Source: Sorghum bicolor (lineage: Eukaryota; Streptophyta; Magnoliopsida; Poales; Poaceae). Taken from it: 64,000 nucleotides of DNA. This document shows, piece after piece, positions 1 through 11,512 of the stretch. Position numbers and translations under genes: made by a program. The notes beneath the pieces are model-generated. The model searched no databases. It saw only the letters and a program-made list of their open reading frames with translations, and was not told the origin of the DNA. Location: NCBI RefSeq assembly GCF_000003195.3, contig NC_012871.2, positions 57,217,802 through 57,281,801 on the forward strand, given 5' to 3'. Each line of letters starts with the position of its first letter. Within the stretch, counting starts at the first letter, position 1.

Positions 1-290
1 ATGCTCTAGTCCAACTGGTTAGAGTGCCTCAGTGGCACTCCACAGGTCCTGGGTTTGACTCCCCGTGGGAGCGAATTGTAGGCTGTGGTTAAAAAAAATC
101 CCCTCGCCTGTTCCATGGCCAAAGCACAGGTCAAAAAGGCATGGCCCGGTTCTCACAAGGCAACAGTGCCCCTGTGTCAGGGTGGGACAGGGGTTCGGGG
201 GTTTTCTCGGCCTGTGTGAGAAGGTCTTCTATCGTAGCAATGCCCGGGGGGTGGTCTTTACCCCCTGCAGATCAGGTTATTTTTATGCCT
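1..290 (+). repeat. tRNA-derived SINE
   Basis: The left edge carries a tRNA-like RNA polymerase III promoter: an A box TAGTCCAACTGG at about 7-18 and a B box GGTTTGACTCC at about 52-62. It is followed by a tRNA-unrelated body with CCCCTCGCCTG and TTCGGGGGTTTTCTC. The acceptor stem does not pair, so this is not a functional tRNA. The 5' end may lie just outside the window, and the 3' end near 290 is approximate. Confidence 0.6.
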
Positions 291-2129
291 AATTTTGTGG
301 AGATTCTGTAATTATATTACCAATGGAGCTCATTCTTTATGTGGCCTGGCTAATCAAGTGATGAATAACTAAAACATACTGAAATTAGAAAACAAGCCAA
401 TTAGATTTTTTTGGTATCATCATCATGATGCGTTACCAACTAAAAGCATACCTAATTAACTAAAAGATGCCTGATCAATCATGATAGGCTCATGTATCAC
501 ATCAATGTACTAATCCCATGAGAAAACAGATTCATTGTGAGGGGAGGGTGGGCTCTTTTGGATTATATTGTGTAAGTTTGCTTATTTTGTGGGGTTTTTT
601 TTGTCAGTGTATGACACACTCTACTCTTCACTATATAGCAAACTATTGTAAGATTTTCTTAGCAACATATACACACTGTAGTTGTGTGCACTAATTTTGC
701 TATTACATTATTCTTTCCCTTGAACTAGACACTGCAAGGCCAGGGTAGCAGCACCTATCAAAGACAATAAGAGCAAACAGCCTAAGGTGTTTTTACTCAC
801 CAGTTGAACTTTTCACGTTCCTAGCGTTAAATCTTGTTTAGTATCCTTACTGCTTACTTATCACATTTTTATTAAAAAAATGTTATTTTCAGGATAGACG
901 TCTTGTATTAACCATGGATGATCTTTCTAAAGCTTTGCGTGAGGTAACCATGTTTCCATTTAATTCTGCAGTTTGCACTTTACTTTTTTGTTGGCAGCAG
1001 CTTACCATTTACTATCTTCTGTATTCCAACCAGTTGGTCAGATCTGTATTCTTGAGAGAAAAATTAGTCAGGCGGCATTATTTGGTTTGAACACTACAAC
1101 AATCTGTTTTGTCAGGACTTGAAATTGAATCTTCCCACTGTTTTCTTAAACTTAAACAGTTATGTAAGATCCAGTTTGATATGCACTTGCTCCTCACAAT
1201 TTTCAAAAAAATTCATGAGGAAAACGAACTGTTAGCAGCAGTTAAGAACAGAGCACATGAACAAAAAATTAATGATGCAGGATAGATATTTAAGCAAATA
1301 TCATGTGCTGCACAGTTGGAGATCTTAATGATGATTGAGTTCCTTTAGACTAGATACGATCAATTCCACCAACCCACGGCAGTGTGGCAGTGCCCATATG
1401 ACCTGTATCTTTTGCAAGAGTGAGGTACACACCATCTTCTGTTATTGATATTGTGCATGGACCTAAATATGCAAAGCCATATAGAGATCAGACTAGTGCG
1501 GTTTTCTTTGCCTGTATTGAATGGAGCAGCTAATCAAATTTCAAATTGCCAATCCAACATTGCATATTCTGACCTTCTTAGTGACAATACCCTTTATAGG
1601 TTTAATAGTTTATGCAAAATTATCGACAAGAAGACCACTATGCATGGAAGTAAGCACTTCTGGAATCTAGAACATAGGAATTTCACTTAAAACAGTACAA
1701 TCCCTGCAGGAACATGGAATTTCCTCTTTCCTGCCTAAATCTTTCAGTCCGATTAGCACAACTCTTGAGGCTGTTGAAAACTATGGTATATTCTTCAGTC
1801 CACAGCAAATTATCTTCTCCGGTTGACCTTTACTAATCAAGCAATGTATATTTGGTACCATACCAGTTCCATTAAGCATGATGATGATGTTTTTGTTCTT
1901 TCTTATATTCCAAAGTAAGTCTATGTTATATCCAAACTTTGCACAAAGGCATTGTTTTTGTGCTTTATTTCAAATACAAAGTTCATAATGTTGATAGAGA
2001 GATTCTTCAGCATCCACTATCCAGACATCCTTCTAGAAAATAGATTTGGTAAAATTCCTGATGTTTTGAAGGTGTGCTTCTGTAGTACCTCTAATTTGAA
2101 GTTCCAGTATGTTCCAGATTCCTTAATAC
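291..2129. other. AT-rich stretch with two weak exon-like segments
   Basis: No gene is recognised. Two short plus-strand segments look exon-like. One is 729-786, flanked by AG and GT and readable as a lysine-rich peptide. The other is 893-943, preceded by TTTTCAG and followed by GTAACC, and reads DRRLVLTMDDLSKALRE, vaguely like part of a histone fold. On the minus strand about 1320-1450 is open without obvious partners. These may be fragments of a decayed or captured gene; I cannot name it. Confidence 0.25.
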
Positions 2130-2583
2130 TTAATAACATCTCATGGCATCATTGTTGGAAGAATGGAGTGACTGATAAATGTAGGCCAAATTCGTAAAAT
2201 CTTTATCCTGTTTAGGCATAGAAACTTCGGTTAAGTCATATTCCATTCGTTCATAGTAACTACTGGTCATGGTCACTGGACTACTTTCCACCACATTAGC
2301 TTTTGCTCCATTTGTGATCTTATATACCCTGATACTCACATGAGACCTCTGTGCAGCATGGTGTGAACTTGAAACACCCGGAGTACTTCGCAGACAGCCC
2401 TTCAGCAGGAATGGCTCCTTCGACAAGAGAGGAGTAGATTGAATTAGGCCAACTTGTACGAAGTGTCCAAGTGGAACTAGAAATTATACAGGGATCATGT
2501 GGAATGAATGGGCATGCTGGCATTATTGCCCGATCAGTTCGTTGTAACGGTGGACTACCATAATCTCCAAAGTGTATCCCCAT
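2130..2583 (-). pseudogene. unrecognised gene fragment, two overlapping frames
   Basis: Two overlapping minus-strand reading frames (2583 to 2320 and 2426 to 2130) both look protein-like rather than random. The first contains the segment MPACPFIPHDPCIISSS and the second contains SYYERMEYDLTEVSMPKQD. A single frameshift or a short intron near 2400-2440 could join them. I do not recognise the family. No promoter or further exons are clear around it, so a truncated or captured gene fragment is the most economical reading. Confidence 0.3.
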
Positions 2584-2689
2584 TGCTATTCGGGATGTAT
2601 TGTTATTAGAGTACTGCTAATATGATTAGTATTTCTCTACAATTTTAATATAAAGTTTGTCTTCATCTAAGTTCATATGGATAAGTTAT

Positions 2690-2960
2690 TTCAATGCAAC
2701 TACTTTTAGAGATGGACACTTAGAATTGCCGCCTCTATTAATAGTGGTTTTTAGAGGTATATTAAGATGCTTGCCTCAAAAAATTGATTTACAGATATGG
2801 ACGTCCTTAGATGACAGCCTCTGTGAATTGATGATTTAGTCGCCTTAGGATGCCAACCTGTATAAATGATTTTTAGAGGTGGGCATTTACAAAGGTCGTC
2901 TCTAGATATGCCCACCTCCGTTAATTAGAGAGGCTATATTTGTGTGATTGATAGTGTCTG
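2690..2960. repeat. possible MITE remnant with repeated TTTTAGAGGTGG motifs
   Basis: The motifs TTTTAGAGATGG, TTTTTAGAGGTA, TTTTTAGAGGTGGG and their inverted forms (GCCGCCTCTA, CCCACCTCCG) recur within 270 bp. This is the arrangement of subterminal repeats in small CACTA-type elements. No intact terminal CACTA motif or target duplication was found, so the assignment is weak. Confidence 0.25.
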
Positions 2961-4119
2961 TCTAATGTCATAGTTTTCAAGACGGATGTAAAAGCTTTTA
3001 TTGTGACAGGCCTTATAAGTTACAAATTTCACCCATTCCATGGGTTGACAAACTGATGGGCTCTGCGCTGGCCCAAGCTATTTTCTTCATTTGAGTGGCC
3101 AAGCCATCGAATTTGTTTTTTCTTTTCTCTTCCCCTAAACTTGTTCTTGGCTATATCTTGCTAGCTAGTATCACTATGTGAAACCTTTTATATAGCTTTA
3201 TTCTATACCTATGATGACATACTTGATAATTATAGAAAAGTTTATGTTTTGCTTATTGTGGTGATGATTCACTGTCGTGCAAATTTGAAATTCCAAGAAT
3301 TGCAGCAGACAAGGAGAAAAAAAAAATCAACTAATTAAATGCCAAAGAACATAGTATCTTATTGTTTTTTAATTTTCAGTTAATTTAACTTTAGACTTTT
3401 GCTCTAGTTTTGTTTATCAAATTTTAAACTGAAATGTGAGAGCATGATAGCCTATTTGGTATTGTATTTAACAAAAACTTTTATGGAAATTTGAATTAGT
3501 TTGTGAGAACCAAGGAAAATTGGAAATGATGTGGAATCAAGCAACTGTATAGAAGGCCATTCTAATGAAATTCGAAAATCACGCATACTTTATGTATGTT
3601 CAACCGTAAGTGAGACATATTCCTTGCTTTCAAAGCACAAAGTGTTCTTAAATCAAATTTCTCTAGAATTGACCATGGTTATGTGATTGCTTGTGCTATT
3701 TGGGCTGCAGCAGCAGCAGCTGCTACTACTACTCACCAGCTTAAATATTTGCAAACTCAAGTGGCACAGCCGATCAGGTTAGCACAATGCAACTGTAAAA
3801 TTACATGCATGAATATCTTATTTAGTTTTGTTACAAATTATTACAAATAATGGTACATGCTTATGTGATAGACTACATACATTGTCGGAGCCAAGTGAAC
3901 TTGGGTACTCATGTTTTGATAAAAGAAGGAATTTCACAAGAATATTGTGGAAACTCAATATATTGAATGTAATTAGTTTTTTTCTTCAAAAGCAAATTGA
4001 TGGAAATGAAAAAGGCACTTTCTTTTACATACAATAATTTTAGACAATATATACAATATTACAAACATTTATATTAAAGATAATAAAATTTTGAAACGCA
4101 ACAAACAATTCTCATCCAA
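2961..4119. other. AT-rich intergenic DNA
   Basis: No gene or delimited element is seen. A segment at about 3709-3778, preceded by a CTGCAG acceptor-like site and followed by GTTAGC, is exon-like with a CAG/CTG run. It cannot be linked to other exons. Confidence 0.4.
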
Positions 4120-4122
4120 TAA

Positions 4123-4361
4123 GGCCTTGTTTATTACTTCCCTGAGTGAAAAGTTTTAACTACTATAACACTTTCGTTTGCATTTAGTAATTATCAATCA
4201 TGGACTAACTAGGCTCAAAAGATTCGTCTCGTAAATTACAGGCTAATTGTGTAATTAAAATTTTTTTATCTATATTTAATACTCCATTCATGTGCCACAA
4301 GATTCTATGTGATGGAAAATCTTGAAAATTTTTTAGATTTCAGGTGTAACTAAACAAGGCC
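4123..4361. mobile_element. Tourist-like MITE, GGCCTTGTTTA family, copy 1
   Basis: The 239-bp element starts GGCCTTGTTTA and ends TAAACAAGGCC. It is flanked by the direct duplication TAA (4120-4122 and 4362-4364). The interior contains ACTAACTAGGCTCAAAAGATTCGTC, shown here only as the conserved core GGCTCAAAAGATTC, which is shared by four other copies in this window. A 3-bp target duplication and such termini fit the PIF/Harbinger group. Confidence 0.8.
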
Positions 4362-4364
4362 TAA

Positions 4365-4812
4365 CCATAGCCATTAGTGTGTGCATCCAAAAGAGACCGC
4401 TAACATGCAGCCATTGTTGAGAGCAACATTATAACCATAAAATGGGCTAGCGTCTTTTTAATTAAGACCAGCTAAGCAAATTGTTGAATACAGCCAAGTT
4501 CCAGCTCACATATCTCATCATGCGTGCCAATTTAATTAATTTATTAATGATATTACTACTCACGCATGCATGCGCTTTGGAAGCACTCCAAGAGCGGAAA
4601 GATTGCCTAATTTAAGAGAAAAAAAAAAGATTGTAGGGTGTACGCGGTGGTCGACGAAAGCCAGAGAACATGAAACAGCTTTGCCAGTGGCACTGGCACA
4701 TGGACGAAGGCAAGAATTAGAATACATATGATATGATCATACTATTTGAGAAAACAAACGGTTTTTCAAAACCACAAAACCTGATGCAAACACAGCTACT
4801 CCTAGAAAAATA
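4365..4812. other. AT-rich intergenic DNA
   Basis: No ORF, RNA gene or delimited repeat is seen between the MITE at 4123 and the Stowaway element at 4813. Confidence 0.4.
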
Positions 4813-5066
4813 CTCCGATCCCTCTGTCTCAAAATAAATCAATATCTAAAGTTATGTTAAGTCAAATAATTTATGTTTAATTAAATTTATAGAAACCAGT
4901 AATAATATTTATAACATCAAACTAGCACCACTAGGTATACCATGAAATATATTTTCATAATCTATTTATTTGGTGTCAAGACTATAGTTTGACTATAAAA
5001 CTTAATTAAACTAGTTTGACTACTTAGGATAATTTTAGGACTTGATTTAATTTGAGATGAGGGAGT
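4813..5066. mobile_element. Stowaway-like MITE
   Basis: The left terminus CTCCGATCCCTCTGTCTCAAAAT is inverted in the right terminus ATTTGAGATGAGGGAGT (only partly conserved). TA dinucleotides lie at both ends. This fits Tc1/mariner-derived Stowaway elements. The exact right end is uncertain by a base or two. Confidence 0.65.
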
Positions 5067-5540
5067 TAGTATTTGATAGATACCACATAATTTTCTAAAT
5101 GCTATAGTTTTTCTTAAAAAAACTCAAGAAAATATAATCCATATGTCCAAACATCTCGTCAATCTACTTCAATTCTTCATGCACCATCTTAGCTCGCTAA
5201 GTTGCCGATAAGTTACCTGAAGATAACATATTGATAAAGAAAAACAAAAATTTCAAAACCACACGTGCAAAATAAAATAAATAAGAAAATATGGACAAAA
5301 TAAATAAGTTTGTGTGTATATATATACACGTATGTGAAAAATAAAATTTACATGGACATTGGAAAAATTAAATTAATCAATATGGAAAAATGATTTTTTA
5401 ATTTATGGTATAACTAAAAACATAGTCATCTCTATAGAAACCATGGGGTGATCTCAAGCACTCGCACTTTTTAACATCTGAGATATTTATTTATCACCAA
5501 AACCACGCACACAAAGCTATATCATACTCTCTAATATATA
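5067..5540. other. AT-rich intergenic DNA
   Basis: Low-complexity A/T-rich sequence with a short TATATATA run near 5319. No gene is seen. Confidence 0.4.
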
Positions 5541-5951
5541 CTCCCTCTTTCCCAAAATAAGTGACTTTTTTTTTATTTTTAGACACTTTTTTTGACGTTT
5601 GTTTTATTCAATTTTTTTGTATAAGTTATAAAATAAGGGAGTGTCTAGCTCTGTTACCAGATTTTATATGATTAAATCTATCAGATTTTTTTTATAAATA
5701 CGACCCAGTTGTAGCACAAATCATAAAGCACAATCAAACATATAGAAATATGAGATACTTAATACCAAAAAAAAATCTATCAACGGATAAATAGCAAAAG
5801 TCATAAAATAAATAAATCATTATTAAAATATCTCTAATGATAAAATAAATCATAACAAAATAGATAATATTTATATAAAAACTGAATAAGATGAACGGTC
5901 AAATAAAATGTCTGAAAATAAAAAAGGTCACTCATTTTGAGACGGTGGAAG
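5541..5951. mobile_element. Stowaway-like MITE, 411 bp
   Basis: The left end is CTCCCTCTTTCCCAAAATAA and continues into GTGACTTTTTTTT. The right end carries the inverse, AAAAAGGTCACTCATTTTGAG then ACGGTGGAAG. TA flanks both ends (5539-5540 and 5952-5953). The termini and TA duplication are diagnostic of Stowaway MITEs. It is long for the group, so it may contain a further insertion in the middle. Confidence 0.7.
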
Positions 5952-6271
5952 TACGGTACAAACAACCACTAATTATATAATCACAAGTAATAATTCCCCC
6001 CAAAAAATAAAAAAATAATAAAACTTCTATTGAAAGGAAACAAAACTGTTGGGAGCGCAAAGAATGATACACATAACGACGTGACTACAAACAGCTCGAT
6101 CGCTATATAAACAGTCAAACTGTCCTTTATCTCTGCATATATGTAGTACAAAAACCGAGGTCGATCTATATACATGACATGCATACTTAATTATATACGC
6201 GCAATTACGCACGCATCACCTGTAGGTGTAGGGCGACGACACACAGATCACAAAGGCTCATCAGCAGCTAG

Positions 6272-6586
6272 CTAGCTGCTAGAGAGATTGCTAGTGTGTG
6301 CGTCGTCGTCACCGTCGTGATGGCCGCCACCGCCGACGATAATCGTCCCACCATGGTTGGTGACGGCGATGAGCTCCGAGACCGCCCTGAGGAGCTCGAC
6401 CTTCGCCCGGAGGCGCACGATGTAGTCGGCGGTACGGAGGAGCAGGCGCTCGGCAGGCATCGCGGCGGCGCCGGGCACCAGCCGCCGCAGCTCGCGAACC
6501 TTGCGCCCCAGCGCCATCTCCACCGCACGCCGCCGGCGGCGGCGGCCGCCGTGGCACGGCGAGCGGCGACGCCTCCTCTCCTCCAT
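6272..6586 (-). CDS. atypical (non-DNA-binding) HLH regulator
   Basis: This 104-aa single-exon protein starts with an arginine-rich tail (about residues 3-20) and then has one helix-loop-helix. Helix 1 is ALGRKVRELRRLVPG (about 25-39), the loop is about 40-47, and helix 2 is LLRTADYIVRLRAKVELLRA (about 48-67). The tail is acidic and histidine-rich. The residues that contact the E-box in true bHLH proteins (H-E-R) are missing. This is typical of the short plant IBH1/PAR/UPBEAT-type proteins, which dimerise with bHLH factors and block their DNA binding in growth and light signalling. Assignment to one subfamily is inference. The ATG at 6586 is chosen because it is the first in frame about 65 nt below the presumed transcription start. 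The codons are strongly GC-biased, as in grass genes. It appears intact and stands alone. Confidence 0.8.
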   Translation of the reverse strand: MEERRRRRSPCHGGRRRRRRAVEMALGRKVRELRRLVPGAAAMPAERLLLRTADYIVRLRAKVELLRAVSELIAVTNHGGTIIVGGGGHHDGDDDAHTSNLSSS

Positions 6587-6677
6587 GTACGAGCGAGTGC
6601 CAGGTGAGGTGAAGATCGTACGTCGTGTGCGACGACGTGTGTGGTGTGGTGTACGTGGGTGGAGCTGAGCTAGTGGA

Positions 6678-6685
6678 ATAAATAG
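6678..6685 (-). promoter_or_regulatory. TATA-like box of the HLH gene
   Basis: Read on the minus strand the site is CTATTTAT. It lies about 92 nt upstream of the ATG at 6586, which would put transcription start near 6650 and leave a short GC-rich leader. Confidence 0.45.
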
Positions 6686-6719
6686 AGCCGTGAGGGCCCT
6701 TTCGGGGAGACAAATATTT

Positions 6720-7570
6720 TAGTAGGGGGCTGGACGCAAACGCGCGGGGTGAGCTGTGGGTTTGTCGCGTAGTGTGGGGCCCGTGCGTGGACGCTACCGG
6801 CTTTTGTCCTGCACACGTGTCTGACAGCTCCCTGATCGCCCCAGGACCGGGGAATTTAGTGCCCGATCTTTTTATTCCCGTATTGCCCTTCTCTCGCCGT
6901 TGCCGATCTTTTTTTGCGTGGGATGTTCGCCGGATTCAATGGTGAATCACGAATCTCCTAAATATCGGTTATAGGTTTATAGTAAAGATCGTGTTGATTT
7001 CAGCCATCATCACGAGCCATGATACAATGGAGACCAACAACCATATGCATTAGTCGATACAGAAGTTGAGATATTAAATATTTTTTTTTCCAAAAATGGA
7101 TGGAGGCAGCATCATTTGGATGGCTACTACAATTTGCATTGATAGAATAGTGTATGGACAGTCAATGCGATAATTAATTTATTATTTTCTAGCTGATGCA
7201 TGGCCAATTCTAGGCGGCCAATTCATGCACCAGACTTCGGCAACAAACTAGCTTGGTAAGGCAATACATGGGTAGCAAGCAAGGGCCTTAAATTTCGTGA
7301 AACCATACCAAATGCCAATCTCATTAATACTTTATGATATGTTCATGAAAGGGAGAGGGTTAGGAAATAGATAGAATGCACACATGAGATATGCTACTCA
7401 AAATTTTAATGTAGAGAAAACCTTGTAAGGTGAAAAATGTATAATCAATTGAATGGGGACTTGCCAACATGCCAATTGATAATGAGGGTTTAAGGTGTTG
7501 AATCTAGAGAAATTTGCAAGGGTCATATACACATCCGATGGCTGTGGCATGAACACTAGATGCGAGTGGT
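6720..7570. other. upstream flank of the HLH gene
   Basis: GC-rich near the gene (6720-6900), then AT-rich. No gene or delimited element is seen. Confidence 0.4.
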
Positions 7571-7727
7571 AGATGACGTAGCGAGGTGTCTGTGGTGATT
7601 TCATCAATCTTGAGATCTCTGCCGATCTAGCCGGTTTCTTGGAGGTGCTCATATGAATAAGGTGTGCATGCGTGTGTCTATAGGGGTGATATGAATGTGT
7701 ATTGTGAGTGTCTGTGTCAAAAAGTCG
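7571..7727 (+). repeat. truncated SINE, dispersed family copy 1
   Basis: This shares its sequence with three other copies (8551-8770, 17570-17752, 33475-34146), here in the opposite orientation. Diagnostic pieces are GATCTCTGCCGATCTAGCCGG, GGAGGTGCTCAT and TGTGTCTATAGGGGTGAT (shared with variations). The tRNA-like head is missing, so it is 5'-truncated. Confidence 0.55.
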
Positions 7728-7934
7728 TATGAATAGACATGGAAACACTTTGCAAGAGATGAAGATAATAAGGACCAAATTATATGGAAGTAAACAAATC
7801 ACAAAATATGAATACTTGGCCTTTTCAGCTTACAAAGCACAAATTCATGGTTCATCGATTGGCACAAACTACAATATGATCATTTGTAAAATGTGGACAG
7901 TGAAAAAAATTGTAACTTCTTTGCCAGTTTGTTA

Positions 7935-8415
7935 GTAGTGGTAGCTAGACGATGGCGTAACAACACATTCTGCCCACTGTGTAGCTGAGGACATGAATTG
8001 TCTAATGTAGATGTACTAGGAGAGAATTTATCAATTTAGGGTCCTATGGTAAAACTGGGTCAACCACCACTAGTTGAGCTGCCAATAAGGTTGGCTAATA
8101 CCTCCACGGTGCATGAGTGGTGGACAGTGCTAGTTGCCTCGGTGTGACCATAAGGAGTCACACTAATCCTTCTAGTTTTGTGGGAGGTTTTGAAAGAAAG
8201 AAATTAAGGTCTTTTAACACAAAGAGCTCTGAGGACTAATTATCTTTATAGAGATCAAGGAAGAAGTTTGAACATGGGGGCTTGCTTGTGTGCTAAGCGC
8301 TTTGAGACAACTTCTCCCTTATAATTCTATAATCTTTGTATTTTTTGGCCTGGCCCCAAAGGGTTGTACTTAAAACTCTTGTTTGTTCAATGAATATATT
8401 AAACATCATCCATGG
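7935..8415 (+). pseudogene. LINE remnant, 3' end
   Basis: The plus-strand conceptual translation, interrupted by several stops, gives the pattern seen at the C-terminus of plant L1-type ORF2. A WWTVLVAS block comes first, then a segment with WEVLKERN (the tryptophan-lysine-glutamate-arginine-asparagine motif after the reverse-transcriptase zinc-binding region). It is followed by a 3'-UTR-like GGCCTGGCCCCAAAGGGTTGTAC. No poly-A tail or target duplication is clear, so it is an old fragment. Confidence 0.5.
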
Positions 8416-8550
8416 AATGAAAGGATTGGTTAAGGTGAAAATTTATTTAGCACACTTACAATGGTCGATGGCCGATGAACTTAGGGTTTGCTTGGATGAG
8501 TTAGAGTCAATTACTAGTTGGACTAAAAATTAGCTAGCTAGTTCACTAAT

Positions 8551-8770
8551 ACACACACATAACCTCTTGCGAACACACATATGCAAACCCTATCCCTATG
8601 AGCACCTTCGAAAGACTGTGTCAGCACATCTCGAGATTAAGTCACCACATGCGTCTTGCTATCGACGGGAACGTCTGTCACTGAAAGCATAATGCTGTAA
8701 AATCCTAGAACAAATTTAGCGAGGACTTAAATCCGAATGGACAGGTTACATCACAAGGAACTTATAGATT
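8551..8770 (-). repeat. tRNA-derived SINE, dispersed family copy 2
   Basis: The minus strand carries the promoter-like head at the right (near 8770), with a degenerate B box CGGATTTAAGTCC. The body contains the reverse complements of CCCTATGAGCACCTTCGAAAG and CTATCGACGGGAACGTCTGTC (each abbreviated here). The same modules occur at 17570 and 33936. Confidence 0.6.
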
Positions 8771-8935
8771 TTGATACGCACTTATACATTATATCAAAAT
8801 ATATAATAAGATCAATATATCTAGAAAAACCAAAACATCTTATAATTGAAACAGATGTAGTAGTTAAAACCTTAGCAAAAACTTAGCCCTCTCATTTGAT
8901 GGACTAGGGTAATATAAAACATACTCTTAACCCAT

Positions 8936-9450
8936 CATGCAAATTGCTTGTGGCACTGTGACGTGGCCGTGGGTTGCAGATGCATTGCTTCCGCGACAGA
9001 CACAGCCCCTTCGCCCGCCGTACGAAGCTTGCAAAGATTGGTGAATCTTTTGCAGAGAAGACCAGGAGTTATTTCTGTCAGAGGCATCGACTCCGAAGAA
9101 TGGTCGTACGACACCTCTCTGCGACGACGACGGCGACTCGCAGGAGACGACAAAGCGTTAGTCTGCGACGCGAGTCGATCGGCTTGTGCGTGTGTAGGGT
9201 TGATTTGGCACGACGAGCGAGGTGGGTGGGGGGTTTGCCGCCTTTTCTCTCCATGCATGTGGTCGGTCGGGCCGGCCGGCCGCTGCGGCTGGCAACGGGA
9301 CGGGACGAGAGACGCCGCACAGCGCACATGCCCGCACATGCTACCTACTACTTCCAGCGCGCGGCGGCTACGACGTACGTACGCCCCCTTTGCTGGACTG
9401 GACTCGCTGGCATCAAGTCCTCCATGCAACCCTACTAGTTCTAGCTAGCG
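8936..9450. other. GC-rich, CpG-rich block without recognisable gene
   Basis: About 500 bp are GC-rich and open in several frames on both strands at once, the usual signature of base composition rather than coding. None of the translations shows a domain. It could be a remnant of a captured gene or a 5' exon, but I see no splice or promoter evidence. The sequence to 9890 holds nothing else recognisable. Confidence 0.35.
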
Positions 9451-9890
9451 AGCCTCTCATATCAGCCATCCATCTAGCTACTGTAGTGAGCAAAGGGTTA
9501 TTAGTTGAATCGAAATTAGCCGCACCATATCATAGTTACTGATTGGTCGCATGCATGTCAGTGTTAGTTAATTAGCACATCCGTTGCATTTTGCACTAGG
9601 CGACTACTAGCTAGTTATATGTTGTGACGAAGAACAACCATAAGTATGCCCACACACGTGTGTGCACACAAAAATATCAAGATGATCTCCGATCCTTTTT
9701 TTTAGATAATAGAAAAACATGTGGCTTCATTCTCAAAGAGGAGAAATTAGATCATATTATTACAATAAAGGGCTTGTTTGGTAGAGCTCTCATATTCCAA
9801 ATTCTCAATGGAAGCTGTGAAAAGTTTATGTAGAGTTGTTTGCCATTATACTCCAAAATGACCACGAATCATCTGCTTAGATAGATCTGG

Positions 9891-10673
9891 ATGATTTAGG
9901 TCCTCTTTGGTTGGGCTTTTCAATCTACTTTGGTTTCCAAAAAAGCCAAAAGTCATTCAAAGCTTTCAACAAAATCAGATTTTGGCTAGTACAATTTTTA
10001 CAGCATAGTCTCACCCCGCTTCATGTGGTTTTAAAGTTTTCACAAAAATTATTACCTGCCACTGGTTATGTTGCATACCGGTTTGTTTTTTCTTTTTCTT
10101 CCCATTCCGCGACGTCTTCCCGTCCACAACCTTACAAGCTCTTCCCGTCGAAGCTGCTCCATCACGATGACCCCGCCAGGGCCTCACTTCACCGCCGCCG
10201 CGACCGCTGTGTTGGACTTGCAGAGAATGCCTATGTACACGCTTCCAAAGCCTCAAGTGCCGAGCAACCGATTGTCACTAAACCCTCTGGTGGCATGAAA
10301 CATGTCCTTGTATCGTCCCAGTCCTCATGGAGCTCTCCCAACTTGATTCCCCACCACACTAGGGCGTAGATCAGGACGTCCGCAGTGAATACCGGTGTGG
10401 TTGTTGCGATGGAAGCATGGTCTCAAACATGAGGCTAATGAGGAAGAAGAAGCATGCCCGCTCAACGAGGAAGAAGGAGCATGCCACGAGGCTGATGAGC
10501 AGGGCTGCTTTTGTAATTGAGAGAAGATGACAATAATTTTTACGGAAGCCATAACTGCTCAAACAAACGGCTTTTGGCTCTTCTCACAGCCCATACCCCA
10601 CAATAGTTCTAGTCCTAAGCTTACAACTAATTTTCCAGAAGCTATAGCTCAACCAAACGCGGGCCTAAATCAT
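9891..10673. mobile_element. terminal-inverted-repeat element, 783 bp
   Basis: The left end ATGATTTAGGTCCTCTTTGG and the right end AACGCGGGCCTAAATCAT are inverted copies (about 26 positions with a few mismatches). The interior has a GC-rich segment (10080-10300) between AT-rich arms, resembling captured gene sequence. A related start, GGGCTTGTTTGGTAGAGC at about 9773, suggests an older nested or larger element. No clean target duplication was found outside the ends, so the superfamily (Tourist-like by its GGYCC...TTTGGTT termini) is inferred. Confidence 0.5.
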
Positions 10674-11450
10674 ATATTACCTTCTAGGACAAATACAATT
10701 TTACATAATTTTTATTTTGAAAAATAGGCAAAATATCTTGGGAAAAACAGGAAAATATCTTACAATTTGATCTAACTTTGCAAACTAACATCATCTCCTG
10801 TTAGATCTAATGTGACAAACTAATTTTGTGTATTTGACTAACGTACGTGTGAAATTTTGTACCCTGAAATTGTTCTGAAACGGCTACTACTGACAGTAGA
10901 AGAAAATTATCATGTCGCGGCATATAACTAATTCCAGTATTCCGTATTGAAGATTGATGTGTCATCTTAAAATAAAAGATCATGAGGACATTCGAACAAA
11001 ACATCTCGATGTGTACCGGGTGTGGGTGTGGGTGCAAGATTGACACGCATAATCATGATTGGAATATGTATCTGGTTAAGAGGAAGATCGTGCGAGTGTA
11101 CCTAGATCAGATTACCTAGTTGAAAATTGAAGAGGAAGCATGCAATTGATAAAGTTGATGCGATCCAATCCTTTATGTTCTTGACTTTTGGCAAGAGTTG
11201 ATGCGTGGGATGCTATTCCTCTTTCTTTTCTTATTTTTTTATTGGTATGATTTATTTGCATGACCAAGAATAGGAGTATATAATGCTGGAGTAGTTGTAT
11301 CGACGGCGACATGCATGCTTTGAAGAGCAACCGTGCATATGGACGACGGTTGTGGCTGATGCTTGCCGCCATGTGCCATGTATTTATTGGCCTTAAAAGT
11401 TTTCGTTTGTTGTCTTCAAGCATCGCACGGCGCGGGCGCACACAAAATAA
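10674..11450. other. AT-rich intergenic DNA
   Basis: No gene is seen. Short ORFs on the minus strand (10807-11046, 11112-11441) lack any recognisable domain. Confidence 0.4.
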
Positions 11451-11453
11451 TCT

Positions 11454-11512
11454 TATACAAGGTCCACCATGCCATGGATAGTTTGTTTAGAGGCCTTGTA
11501 TGGTGAAGTGCA
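11454..11512 (+). repeat. 59-bp direct repeat, left copy
   Basis: The repeat runs from TATACAAGGTCCACC to GGTGAAGTGCA and is identical to 15083-15141. It contains the presumed start codon (11469) and first codons of the protease-like gene. It also has internal inverse symmetry (ATACAAGG against CCTTGTAT). Confidence 0.9.

Noticed and set aside
1..75. tRNA gene
   Set aside because: A and B boxes are present but the arms do not pair as a cloverleaf and a SINE body follows; it is tRNA-derived repeat.
8935..9448. Overlapping 150-166-codon ORFs on both strands
   Set aside because: Composition-driven open frames; no domain, start context or splice evidence.
10011..10552. Short ORFs inside the inverted-repeat element
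   Set aside because: No recognisable product; probably captured or random sequence in a non-autonomous element.
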